From Pandoraea capi (GTDB lineage: Bacteria > Pseudomonadota > Gammaproteobacteria > Burkholderiales > Burkholderiaceae): a stretch of 64,000 nt of DNA. Location of the stretch: NCBI RefSeq assembly GCF_902459735.1, contig NZ_CABPRV010000003.1, forward strand, positions 558,001 through 622,000. The letters run 5' to 3'. Made by a program: the position numbers and the translations under genes. The notes under the pieces are model-generated. The model was not told where the DNA came from. It did not search any database and was given only the letters and a program-made list of their open reading frames with translations. This document shows positions 12,492-21,078 of this stretch, in pieces; positions within the stretch are counted from its first letter, which is position 1, and each line of letters starts with the position of its first letter.

Positions 12492-13478
12492 ATGAAACTC
12501 GCTACCCGTAAGGACGGCACCCGCGACGGCCAGTTGATCGTCGTCTCGCGCGACCTGTCGACCGCCTGCATTGCCGACGCCATCGCCCCCACGCTGCAAC
12601 GCGTGCTCGACGACTGGACGTTCTACGCGCCGCAACTGCACTCGCTCTACACCGAGCTGAACCATGGCCGTGCGCGCAACACGTTCGCGTTCGACCCTGC
12701 CGAATGCATGGCGCCGCTGCCGCGTGCGTATCAATGGGCGGACGGCTCGGCCTATGTGAATCACGTCGAGTTGGTGCGCCGCGCCCGTGGCGCCGAAATG
12801 CCGCCCGAGTTCTGGACCGATCCGCTCATGTATCAGGGCGGCAGCGACGACTTCATCGGACCGACGGACGACATCGTCTGCGCGTCGGAAGACTTCGGCA
12901 TCGACTTCGAAGCCGAGGTCGCGGTCGTGACGTCCGACGTGCCGATGGGGGCGAGCCCGGCGCGTGCGCTCGAAGGCGTGCGTCTGCTGATGCTGGTCAA
13001 CGACGTGAGCCTGCGCAACCTGATTCCGGCGGAACTGGCCAAGGGCTTTGGTTTCTTTCAGAGCAAGCCGGCGAGTGCGTTCTCGCCGGTGGCCGTTACG
13101 CCCGACGAGTTGGGCGACGCGTGGCGCGAGGGCCGCGTGCATCGACCGCTCACGGTGAAGTGGAACGACAGGAAGTTCGGCGCACCGGAGTGCGGCGAGG
13201 ACATGGTGTTCGACTTCGGGCAACTGGTGGCGCACGTGTGCAAGACGCGCAACGCGCGTGCCGGGACCATCGTCGGCTCGGGCACGATTTCGAACAAGGA
13301 CCGCAGCCGGGGCAGCGCCTGTATCGCAGAGAAGCGCATGCTGGAGACCATCGAGAAGGGCGCGCCGGAGACCGCCTTCATGCGCTACGGCGACCGGGTG
13401 CGAATCGAGATGTTCGACGCGCAGGGCAAGACGATCTTCGGCGCCATCGATCAGGCGGTTGCCCCGCTGGACGAGTAA
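12492..13478 (+). CDS. Fumarylacetoacetate hydrolase family protein
   Basis: A 328-residue protein of the FAH fold, which cleaves C-C bonds in beta-diketo acids or decarboxylates or hydrates related acids using Mg2+. The metal and substrate-binding core is visible: DDIVCASEDFGIDFEAEVAVV supplies the acidic metal ligands, followed by NDVSLRNL and GSGTISNKD. The N-terminal half resembles the capping domain of tyrosine-pathway FAH-like proteins. Start at 12492 is chosen because the upstream extension is Arg/Pro-rich and sits in the IclR promoter region. Likely substrate: an aromatic ring-fission product; homogentisate-route involvement is possible but no hmgA is present here. Confidence 0.85.
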   Translation: MKLATRKDGTRDGQLIVVSRDLSTACIADAIAPTLQRVLDDWTFYAPQLHSLYTELNHGRARNTFAFDPAECMAPLPRAYQWADGSAYVNHVELVRRARGAEMPPEFWTDPLMYQGGSDDFIGPTDDIVCASEDFGIDFEAEVAVVTSDVPMGASPARALEGVRLLMLVNDVSLRNLIPAELAKGFGFFQSKPASAFSPVAVTPDELGDAWREGRVHRPLTVKWNDRKFGAPECGEDMVFDFGQLVAHVCKTRNARAGTIVGSGTISNKDRSRGSACIAEKRMLETIEKGAPETAFMRYGDRVRIEMFDAQGKTIFGAIDQAVAPLDE

Positions 13479-13854
13479 GCGACGGCGTTTGATTGGCCTC
13501 GTCGCCCACGCGGCTCGTCATCGGCTGTGTCGGTCTGACGTCGGTCTTGTGTCGCTTCATGTGATCGATGTGTGCCGACGCGGCCGCACGTCCGACCGCC
13601 CGGACGGGAAAATGAACCGGGCCGAACGCCGCGTCCGGTAAGGCTTTGCGGGGTGTCAGGGGGTAACGTCATAGGGTGAACCCGGATATGGCGGGGAATT
13701 CTGGCTCCGCTATTCTTTGTCTCCTTGAGTCGATGCGCCTGCCTGGCAGGTTCGCGCACCGGCCCTAACTTTCGCCAGCGCGGCGCGCGGTGTCCGTCCC
13801 GAGACACCGGCGTCAGAGAACAACACCAGCGCCGGCCAGACCAGGAGATTTTCC
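13479..13854. other. Gene-free interval before the orphan binding protein
   Basis: About 375 bases with no convincing gene. It should hold the promoter of the binding-protein gene. An AGGAGA ribosome site is clear just before 13855. I see no strong -10/-35 pair and no terminator hairpin with a T-run behind the FAH gene. Confidence 0.5.
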
Positions 13855-15009
13855 ATGCGAAACCCCGTGCGCACTGCCCTGCTGGGTGCGATGTTGCTGG
13901 CGTTGGCCGGCGGCGCTGCCGCTCAGGTCAAGATTGGCGTGAGCATCTCGCTCACCGGCCCCGCCGCTTCGCTCGGCCTTCCCGCGCGCGACACGATCAG
14001 CATGCTGCCGAAGGAAATCGGCGGCGAGAAGGTCGACTACATCGTGCTGGACGACGCGTCCGACACCACGACCGCCGTTCAGAACACCAAGAAGCTCATC
14101 TCCGAGAACCACGTCGACGCCATCATCGGCTCGTCGATCACGCCGAACACGCTGGCGATGCTCGACGTGATCGCTGCCGGCACCACGCCGACGATCTCGC
14201 TCGCTTCGTCCGCGCGCATCATCGAGCCGGTCGACGCCAAGCGCTACTGGATGTTCAAGACCCCGCAGACCGACGCGCAGATGGCCTCCGCCATCGCCGA
14301 GCATGCGAGCCGTCACGGCGTGAAGACGATGGCCTTCATCGGTCAGGGCGACGCGCTGGGCGAAGCCTTCTACGAAGAAGTCGCCAAATTCGCCGCCCTG
14401 CACAAGATCAAGATGGTCGCGAGCGAGCGCTTCGCCCGTACGGACCCGAGCGTGACCGGCCAGATCCTCAAGATCATGGCGCAGAACCCGGATGCTGTCG
14501 TCGTGGGTGCCGCGGGCACGCCGGCCGCGCTGCCGCCGAAGGCGCTCGCCGAGCGCGGCTACAAGGGCCTCGTGTATCACAACCACGGCGTGGGCAATAA
14601 CGACTTCCTGCGCGTGTGCGGCAAGGATTGCAACAACACGTACCTGCCTGCCAGCCCGGTGCTCGTCGCGTCGCAACTGCCGAACGATCATCCGGCCAAG
14701 GCCGTGGCGCTCGACTACATCAAGAAGTTCGACGCCAAGTACGGCGCCGGCAAAGTGGCCGCCTTCGGCTCGTATGCCTGGGACGCTGGCATTCTGCTCC
14801 AGCGTGCGATTCCGATCGCGCTCAAGAGCAATGCCAAGCCGGGCACGCCGGAATTCCGCAAGGCCCTGCGCGACGCGCTGGAAACGAGCAAGGATGTCCA
14901 CGTCTCGAACGGCGTGGTCAACATGAGCCCGACCGATCACCTCGGCCTCGACCAGCGCGCCCGCGTGATGGTGAAGATCGAGAACGGCAAGTGGGTGATT
15001 GCGCCGTAA
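13855..15009 (+). CDS. Branched-chain amino acid-type ABC transporter substrate-binding protein
   Basis: A 384-residue periplasmic binding protein of the LivJ/Leu-binding type. A Sec signal peptide (ending GGAAA, residues 1-23) precedes the VKIGVSISLTGPAASLG start typical of the family. The two-lobed type I fold continues to the C-terminus. A disulfide is plausible between the two cysteines in VCGKDCNN. No permease or ATPase genes of the Liv type lie nearby, so it must share a transporter encoded elsewhere. The neighbouring FAH and crotonase genes suggest an aromatic or short-chain acid ligand rather than an amino acid; that is inference. Confidence 0.88.
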   Translation: MRNPVRTALLGAMLLALAGGAAAQVKIGVSISLTGPAASLGLPARDTISMLPKEIGGEKVDYIVLDDASDTTTAVQNTKKLISENHVDAIIGSSITPNTLAMLDVIAAGTTPTISLASSARIIEPVDAKRYWMFKTPQTDAQMASAIAEHASRHGVKTMAFIGQGDALGEAFYEEVAKFAALHKIKMVASERFARTDPSVTGQILKIMAQNPDAVVVGAAGTPAALPPKALAERGYKGLVYHNHGVGNNDFLRVCGKDCNNTYLPASPVLVASQLPNDHPAKAVALDYIKKFDAKYGAGKVAAFGSYAWDAGILLQRAIPIALKSNAKPGTPEFRKALRDALETSKDVHVSNGVVNMSPTDHLGLDQRARVMVKIENGKWVIAP

Positions 15010-15115
15010 TGTCGATGACGCCCCTCTGAATGCGAGACGGTACGAGACGATACCGGCCGCTCGCATCGACCTGTTGACCGTCGGCGGCGCTGGCCTGTGT
15101 CGGTGCCGCTGTTCC

Positions 15116-15143
15116 ATCCCCGCCTGTGCGGGGATATTTTTTT
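15116..15143 (+). terminator. Rho-independent terminator abutting the next ribosome site
   Basis: A perfect 8-bp stem (ATCCCCGC 15116-15123 with GCGGGGAT 15128-15135), a 4-base loop and a run of seven T (15137-15143). The GGAG ribosome site of the next gene begins at 15144. The hairpin would end the binding-protein transcript; any message for the crotonase gene must read through it or start after it. Confidence 0.85.
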
Positions 15144-15156
15144 GGAGCGGTAAGCC

Positions 15157-15978
15157 ATGTCGCAAGACCCGTATCAACACTATCAGTCGCTGCAATTCAA
15201 GCGGCATCCGAACGGCGTGCTCGAACTCATCATGGGCGCGGGCGCGAACAAGAGCGGTCTGTCGACGGCCGACCACCGCATGCATCAGGAGCTGGCCGAC
15301 GTGTGGCGCGACATCGACCGCGACGCCGAAACGCGTGCCGTCGTGATCCGTGGCGAAGGCAAGGGTTTCTCCGGCGGCGGCGATCTGTCGCTCGTGGAAG
15401 ACATGGCCGACGATTTCGCTGTGCGCGCCCGTGTCTGGCGCGAAGCGCGCGACCTCGTCTACAACGTGATCAATTGCAGCAAGCCCATCGTCTCGGCGAT
15501 GCACGGCCCGGCCGTCGGCGCAGGACTGGTGGCGGGCCTGCTCGCAGACATCTCGATCGCGGCGAAGACGGCGCGCATCATCGACGGGCATACGCGTCTC
15601 GGTGTGGCGGCTGGCGATCACGCCGCCATCGTCTGGCCGCTGCTGTGCGGTATGGCCAAGGCGAAGTACTACCTTCTGCTGTGCGAGCCGGTGACGGGCG
15701 AGGAGGCCGAGCGCATCGGCCTCGTGTCGCTCACGGTCGACGAGGCGGACCTGCTGCCCAAGGCATTCGAAGTCGCCGACAAGCTCGCGCGCGGCTCGAC
15801 GACGGCGATTCGCTGGACGAAGTACGCGCTCAACAACTGGCTGCGCAGTGCGGGGCCGTCGTTCGATGCGTCGCTGGCGCTCGAATTCATGGGCTTCGCC
15901 GGCCCGGACGTGCGCGAAGGCATCGCCTCCTTGCGAGAACGCCGTGCGCCGGACTTCGGCGGGGACGCACCTTTCTGA
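15157..15978 (+). CDS. Enoyl-CoA hydratase/isomerase (crotonase) family protein lacking both canonical Glu
   Basis: A 273-residue crotonase-fold protein. The oxyanion-hole segment [11 protein letters not shown] (about 69-78) and the second backbone-NH segment at GPAVGAG are present, so acyl-CoA binding is likely. Aligned by eye with rat enoyl-CoA hydratase, the two catalytic glutamates (E144, E164) fall at Val125 and His145, so ordinary hydration is unlikely. Crotonase subgroups of this kind act as decarboxylases, hydrolases or isomerases with other residues. The start is fixed by GGAGCGG six bases upstream. Confidence 0.85.
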   Translation: MSQDPYQHYQSLQFKRHPNGVLELIMGAGANKSGLSTADHRMHQELADVWRDIDRDAETRAVVIRGEGKGFSGGGDLSLVEDMADDFAVRARVWREARDLVYNVINCSKPIVSAMHGPAVGAGLVAGLLADISIAAKTARIIDGHTRLGVAAGDHAAIVWPLLCGMAKAKYYLLLCEPVTGEEAERIGLVSLTVDEADLLPKAFEVADKLARGSTTAIRWTKYALNNWLRSAGPSFDASLALEFMGFAGPDVREGIASLRERRAPDFGGDAPF

Positions 15979-16166
15979 GGGCGTCTTTCCGTCCCTTTCG
16001 GTGGCCGCCTGTGTGCAGTCCCTGCTGCCGCTCGGGACGCCCCTGTCGACCGTCCCTTTTTGACACACCACTGGCGCACGCTCGGCGTATGATCGATAGT
16101 CATACCTCCCCGTGCGCCTGGCTTGGCCGGCAAGCCGTGCGTCCCCGACCGTGACTGGAGATCGTA

Positions 16167-17147
16167 ATGAGCGATTCGACGAGTGCCATGCCGAACGGCT
16201 TCGACATTCTCAAGAAGATGTGGGAGGCCTTCAGCCCGCCCGCGACTTTCACCTCGCCGCTGACGCAACTGATGCAGAGCGCCGCGCCGTTGCTCGATCC
16301 CAACGAAATCGAGAACCGTATCGCCGAGATGCGTGCCGTCGAACAGTGGCTCACGCTAAATCTGAACGTGCTGCGCTCGACCATTCAGGCGTTCGAAGTG
16401 CAGCGCGCGACGTACGCCACGCTGCGCGCCTTCGGCACGGGCAGCTTCGGCGCGACGGGTACGACAGGGGCCGCGGGCGCATCGGACGCCGGTACTGCCG
16501 ACACGAGCGATAGCAGCGCGTCGAACTTCTGGCGCTCGCCGTTCGCCACGCCGGAACCGGCGCAGGACGTCGAACCCGCGCCCGAGGCGTCGGCGAGCGA
16601 GGCTGAACCGGATGCACCGCCGGAGATGGACGCCGCGCCGGACAGTGAACCGCAGGGTGCAGGTGCTTCGTCGTCGCCGTTCGCTCAGGCGAGCAGCGCT
16701 TATGGCGCGCTCGATCCGTCGATGTGGTTCAACGCGATGCGGGCGCAATTCGACCAGATCGCCGCCGCCGCGCAAGCCGCGGGTGTTTCGGCCGCTCAGA
16801 TGACGGAAGCCGCAGCGGCCCAGATGTCCGAAGCGGCCACCAAGGCGACGCATGCGGCGAGCGGCGCAGCGAAGGCCGCGGCGGGAGCGTCGTCGACCGC
16901 TGGCAAAGCCGCCGGAAAGACGGGCGCCGCCGCGAAGAAGCCCGCAACGAAAACGGCTGGCAAGACCGCCGCAAAGCGTGCGCCGGCCAGCAAGAAGACG
17001 CCCGCGAAATCGGCGGCCGTGAAGACGTCTGCCAAGACATCGACGAAAACCGCCACCGGGACGTCGGCAAAGGCAACGGACAAAGCCACGGACAAGGTGG
17101 CCAGGGCGCCGTCCGCGACGGGCAAGCAAACCGCCTGGAAGTGGTAA
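16167..17147 (+). CDS. phaM: PhaM-type polyhydroxyalkanoate granule and nucleoid protein
   Basis: A 326-residue protein. The first 90 residues ([13 protein letters not shown] to about TYATLRAFG) match the PhaM family of PHB-storing betaproteobacteria, which binds PHB synthase and the granule surface. The middle is acidic and disordered. The last 100 residues are an Ala/Lys/Thr-rich histone-H1-like tail with AAKKPATK-type repeats, which in the characterised Ralstonia protein binds DNA and helps share granules between daughter cells. The cell is thus probably a PHB producer. Ribosome site GGAG precedes the start. It stands alone; no phaC is adjacent. Confidence 0.85.
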   Translation: MSDSTSAMPNGFDILKKMWEAFSPPATFTSPLTQLMQSAAPLLDPNEIENRIAEMRAVEQWLTLNLNVLRSTIQAFEVQRATYATLRAFGTGSFGATGTTGAAGASDAGTADTSDSSASNFWRSPFATPEPAQDVEPAPEASASEAEPDAPPEMDAAPDSEPQGAGASSSPFAQASSAYGALDPSMWFNAMRAQFDQIAAAAQAAGVSAAQMTEAAAAQMSEAATKATHAASGAAKAAAGASSTAGKAAGKTGAAAKKPATKTAGKTAAKRAPASKKTPAKSAAVKTSAKTSTKTATGTSAKATDKATDKVARAPSATGKQTAWKW

Positions 17148-17362
17148 GCCTCGTCGGGCAGCGAGGGTCGCCAATGATCGTTGACGATGGTCTTAAGCCC
17201 GGCGAATCACCGAACAGGCGAATCGACGGATACGCAGGATCGCAAGGACGGAGAAGGGATAGTTTCACGGGGAGACGACAGCGGCGTTGACGGCGAGATC
17301 CGTCGGCATACGCGGCTGACGCGACACAAAGCACAACGAGAGCGAAGGCAGGAGGAGGCCCC

Positions 17363-18652
17363 ATGATCTCAGGCGAACGTACCGGTCTCGTCCTGATGGG
17401 CGGCGGCGCACGCGCTGCGTATCAGGTCGGCGTGCTCGCAGCGATTGCCGCCATTCAGCGCGAGGTCCTGCCGTCGCGGCGAGCGATTCCGTTTCCTGTG
17501 GTGTGCGGCACCTCGGCTGGCGCCATCAATGCCGCAGCGCTCGCGTCGCACGCCGACGATTTTCAGCACGGTGTGATGAAGCTCGACGCTGTCTGGCGAC
17601 AGTTCCACGCGGGGCAGGTGTTCCGCGCCGACTCTCTCGGCATGGCCGGGACCGGCGCGCGCTGGCTCGCCGCCCTGTCGCTGGGCTGGGCGTTGCGCCG
17701 ATCGCCGCGCTCGCTGTTCGACTGGTCGCCGCTCGCCGGCATGCTGCGTCAGGCGATCCGTCTCGACCGGCTGCCGGAAGTTTTCGCTTCCGGCGCGCTC
17801 GAAGCGTTGTCGGTCACTGCGCTGTCGTATTCGTCCGGCAAACACGTTACCTTCTATCAAAGCGCCGAGCCGATTCAGGCATGGAAGCGTTCGCTGCGGC
17901 TGGCACGTGCGGTGCCGTTGACCGTGGAGCATTTGCTGGCGTCGAGCGCGATTCCGTTCCTGTTTCCCGCCATCGAACTCGATCTGGACGGACAACCGGA
18001 GTACTTCGGCGATGGCTCGATGCGGCAGATCGCGCCGCTCAGTCCGCCGATCCATCTTGGCGCGACGCGGGTGCTCATCATCGGCGCCTCGCATGGGCAG
18101 TACGGGCTGGACAGCAGCGGCGAGCGCATCGGCGGCTATCCGAGCCTCGCGCAGATCGGCGGTCAGGCGCTGGCCAGTGTGTTCATCGACGGCTTGTCGG
18201 CGGATCTGGAACGCTTGCAGCACATCAACAACGTGCTGCGTTACGTGCCCGAGGCGCAGCGCGAGTCGAGCGGGTGGCGTCCCATCGACACGCTGCTGAT
18301 TTCGCCGAGCCAACGGCTGGAGCCGATTGCCGCACGTCACCTGAAACAGTTGCCGCGCGCGGTGCGCACGATGCTCGGCGCCATCGGGGCCGACGCCGAA
18401 CGCGGTGCGGCCTTTGCGAGCTACCTGCTGTTCGAGTCGTCTTACACGCAGGAGCTCATCGCGCTGGGCGAGGCCGACGCCTATGCGCAGCGCGACGCGC
18501 TTGCCGCCTGGCTCGTGGCCGAAGCGGATGGCACCAGCCCGCTCGACGACGTCGAGGCCGGTGCGGTCGGCGGAGCCGAGCCGCCCGCGAACTCGCCGCT
18601 GTCGATCGATCCGGATGAGGCGGTCGCCGATACCGGAAAGCCTGCGGCGTAG
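17363..18652 (+). CDS. Patatin-like phospholipase family protein
   Basis: A 429-residue patatin-fold lipid hydrolase. The oxyanion hole GGGARAAYQVG is at residues 11-21, the nucleophile elbow GTSAGA (Ser near 51), and the catalytic Asp in GDGSMRQ near 219. No signal peptide, so it acts from the cytoplasm. The C-terminal 60 residues are acidic and probably disordered. A very strong AGGAGGAGG ribosome site lies just upstream. The natural substrate cannot be told from sequence; proximity to PhaM raises, but does not prove, a role at storage-granule lipids. Confidence 0.88.
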   Translation: MISGERTGLVLMGGGARAAYQVGVLAAIAAIQREVLPSRRAIPFPVVCGTSAGAINAAALASHADDFQHGVMKLDAVWRQFHAGQVFRADSLGMAGTGARWLAALSLGWALRRSPRSLFDWSPLAGMLRQAIRLDRLPEVFASGALEALSVTALSYSSGKHVTFYQSAEPIQAWKRSLRLARAVPLTVEHLLASSAIPFLFPAIELDLDGQPEYFGDGSMRQIAPLSPPIHLGATRVLIIGASHGQYGLDSSGERIGGYPSLAQIGGQALASVFIDGLSADLERLQHINNVLRYVPEAQRESSGWRPIDTLLISPSQRLEPIAARHLKQLPRAVRTMLGAIGADAERGAAFASYLLFESSYTQELIALGEADAYAQRDALAAWLVAEADGTSPLDDVEAGAVGGAEPPANSPLSIDPDEAVADTGKPAA

Positions 18653-18759
18653 GACGCGTTGCGTTTCCTCAGATCGGCGCGCATCGGGTTACGTCGTTGC
18701 CGCCACTTGCCTTGCCGGACATCCCGTTCGAATCGTTGTCGTTATTGAATTCAGTGCTA

Positions 18760-19620
18760 ATGCCGAAGCCCTCACACGCCGCTGCCGCCCATATCGACTG
18801 CCCGTATCCGTCGACCTTCTGGCGTGATCCGTCGCTCCCGTTCCTTGAAGCCCGAGAGGTACTCGACGGACGTCGCGTGTGCTACGCGCTGCACAGCCAT
18901 GAGACGTTCTCCATCGGCGCGGTGACGGGCGGGCGCAGCACCTACCTCAATGGGCGGGCGCGGGAGACCGTGGGACGCGGCAGTGTGGTCGTGATGAACC
19001 CCGACGCCGTGCACGCCTGCAATCCCATCGGGGACGAAGCCTGGGCCTATCGAATGCTGTTCGTCGATACGACGTGGTTGCGTGATTTGCAGCGCGAACT
19101 CGGGTTCGGGCACGGGCAGGATCTGCACCTCTTCGATCCAATGTCCTCAACCGATCCGGCGCTCTACGACGGGCTGAACCGGCTCTACGACGTTTGCACC
19201 GATGCGTCGCGCGACCGGCTGGAGCGCGAGAGCGTCGTGCAACAGTTCTTTATCGACGTGCACGAGCGACTGAACCCAGCGCCTAAGCCGATGCGGGACG
19301 ATTCGCACAAGCTCGGCCGCGCGGCAGATTTCATCCGGGCCCATTGCTGCGAAGCGCTCACGCTCGCGCAGATTTGCGATGCAGCAGGGCTTTCGGCGTC
19401 GTACCTCACGCGAGCGTTTCGCGCGCAGTACGGCCTCACGCCGCACGCGTTTGTCATGAATCAGCGCATTCAGTACGCGCGGGCGCGGTTGCGTCGCGGA
19501 CATGCAATTGCCGAGGTGGCGCTCGATGCAGGCTTCGCCGATCAGGCGCACTTTCAGCGGACCTTCAAGCAACTGCTGGCCGCGACGCCCGGGCATTACC
19601 GCGACACGCGTGCGGCATGA
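18760..19620 (+). CDS. AraC family transcriptional regulator
   Basis: A 286-residue regulator with an N-terminal cupin-type sensing domain (about 10-165, containing HSHETFSIGAVTGG) and two C-terminal helix-turn-helix motifs (about 185-280, LTLAQICDAAGLSASYLTRAF and the second ending HFQRTFKQ). This layout is common for regulators of LysE-type exporters, and a LysE gene lies immediately convergent. The start at 18760 is the first methionine with a normal amino-terminal domain; an upstream start at 18697 is possible. Confidence 0.87.
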   Translation: MPKPSHAAAAHIDCPYPSTFWRDPSLPFLEAREVLDGRRVCYALHSHETFSIGAVTGGRSTYLNGRARETVGRGSVVVMNPDAVHACNPIGDEAWAYRMLFVDTTWLRDLQRELGFGHGQDLHLFDPMSSTDPALYDGLNRLYDVCTDASRDRLERESVVQQFFIDVHERLNPAPKPMRDDSHKLGRAADFIRAHCCEALTLAQICDAAGLSASYLTRAFRAQYGLTPHAFVMNQRIQYARARLRRGHAIAEVALDAGFADQAHFQRTFKQLLAATPGHYRDTRAA

Positions 19621-19684
19621 GGCGATGTGACGCGATAGGGGGTGATGGGGGGCGATAGCACTCCCCGTACGTGAACGGTCGCCG

Positions 19685-20281
19685 TTATCCCGCCGCCACC
19701 AGATACGCAGCACTTGCCGCCAGCAGGGCGGCCATCCCCCGATTGAGATAACGCATGCGCTTCGCGTCGCGCATGTGACGCCGCAGCATCGCCCCCGCCG
19801 CAGCCCAGCAACCGACCGACAACCAGCACACGACAAAGTAGATCGCCGCGAATTGCCAGATGCGTGCGGGGTCGCCGCCGGTGTACGCCCCCATGCCGGC
19901 CAGTGCGGCGAGCCAGGCCTTCGGGTTCAGCCACTGCATGACGGCGCCGCGCGACATCGTGGGGCCGCGCGGCATTTGCCTGTCATCGGGAGAGGCGAGT
20001 TCGCCGTCGTCGACCGCCAGCTTGTAGGCCATGTACAGCAGGAACGCCACGCCGAACCACTGGATCGCGTGCATCAGTATCGGCATGCGTTGCAGCAGTT
20101 CATAGACGCCGAAACCGACCGCAACGAGTAACACCACGAAGCCGACCGTCGCCCCGGTCACATGACGCAGACTCGGCATGAGGCCGTAACGCGCCCCCGA
20201 GCCGAGCGCGACGATGTTGACCGGCCCGGGGGTAATGGAAGCCGCCAGCGCAAAGGCGGCCATCGAATAGAAAAGGGTCAT
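19685..20281 (-). CDS. LysE/RhtB family amino acid exporter
   Basis: A 198-residue membrane protein with about six hydrophobic helices and the family signature ITPGPVNIVALGSG after the first helix. LysE/RhtB proteins export amino acids such as lysine, threonine or homoserine lactones using the proton gradient. It is convergent with the AraC regulator. The start at 20281 is fixed by GAGGATTCC just upstream and by the position of the first helix. Which amino acid is exported is unknown. Confidence 0.88.
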   Translation of the reverse strand: MTLFYSMAAFALAASITPGPVNIVALGSGARYGLMPSLRHVTGATVGFVVLLVAVGFGVYELLQRMPILMHAIQWFGVAFLLYMAYKLAVDDGELASPDDRQMPRGPTMSRGAVMQWLNPKAWLAALAGMGAYTGGDPARIWQFAAIYFVVCWLSVGCWAAAGAMLRRHMRDAKRMRYLNRGMAALLAASAAYLVAAG

Positions 20282-20516
20282 CGGAATCCTCGTTGCAGGC
20301 ACGTCCGCAAGATGGCGGGGAGTGCGAGGCTCCAACGGTAAGCGGACTCGCGCGTCGCGTATTGAAGAAAACTGCCCTTTGCGGGCCACGACGGGATGGC
20401 GTGACGCTGGCAGCTACCGGATGCTGTCCGTCGGCGCGGCGTGTCGTGCGGTCATGGTCTGCGCTGAGGTGGCAGGAACGACGATGGGCGAGGTGGTCGA
20501 TAGGCGGCGTCGTGGC

Positions 20517-20954
20517 TCAGAGAAACAACCGGTGACGGAGCCAGCGGATCAAGCGTCCAATGAAGGGAAGCTTCAGGTAGAGGTCTTCCGTGGCGTCCCA
20601 ATAGTCGCGTTGATAGGCGACGCGGCCGTCCACGGCGAGGCGCAGGTGTGAGGCGCCGTGAATGATCTGCTCGTCATCGAGCCAACGCTTGGTGTGGAAG
20701 TGGAGATTCCAGACGAGCAACGCCTGATTGTGCTGCAAGAGTTGCGCCGTCACCTCGACGCGTGGCACTTCGAGGCGCTCAAACATGCGGGTGAGGAGTC
20801 CGGCCACTTCGGCGGCGCTACGCACTTCGTGAAGTGGCGTCTTGACGTAGACGTTCGGCGTGTAGAACTCGCCCAGATTGCCGATGCTCTGGCGCGTGAG
20901 GGTTTCGAAGTAGTGCTTGAGGCGCGTGAGGGCCGCCGTGTGGTCGATGTCCAT
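20517..20954 (-). CDS. NTF2-like/SnoaL-fold protein
   Basis: A 145-residue protein of the nuclear transport factor 2-like cone fold (LKHYFETLTRQS near the start, and the strand pair VWNLHFHTKRW and GASHLRLAVDG). The C-terminus is basic with PFIGRLIRWLRHRLFL, likely an amphipathic membrane-contacting helix. Such proteins can be enzymes or binding modules; no catalytic residues are clear. It is 124 bases downstream of the chalcone-isomerase-like gene on the same strand, as in the lipid-modification clusters where these families co-occur. Confidence 0.75.
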   Translation of the reverse strand: MDIDHTAALTRLKHYFETLTRQSIGNLGEFYTPNVYVKTPLHEVRSAAEVAGLLTRMFERLEVPRVEVTAQLLQHNQALLVWNLHFHTKRWLDDEQIIHGASHLRLAVDGRVAYQRDYWDATEDLYLKLPFIGRLIRWLRHRLFL

Positions 20955-21078
20955 CGATGCATAGATCCCATAGATGCACAGGCACGCGGAACCGACGCCG
21001 CGCCGGCTGGCCGACCCGGATCGGCAGGGAAGGTGTCGCCATTTCGTCGGGCTTGCCTGGCGGGCACCTCCGGTTCGC

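Noticed and set aside
13813-16071. A 752-codon open frame on the minus strand under the binding-protein and crotonase genes
   Set aside because: Antisense to two well-supported genes, no recognisable domain, composition typical of a shadow frame.
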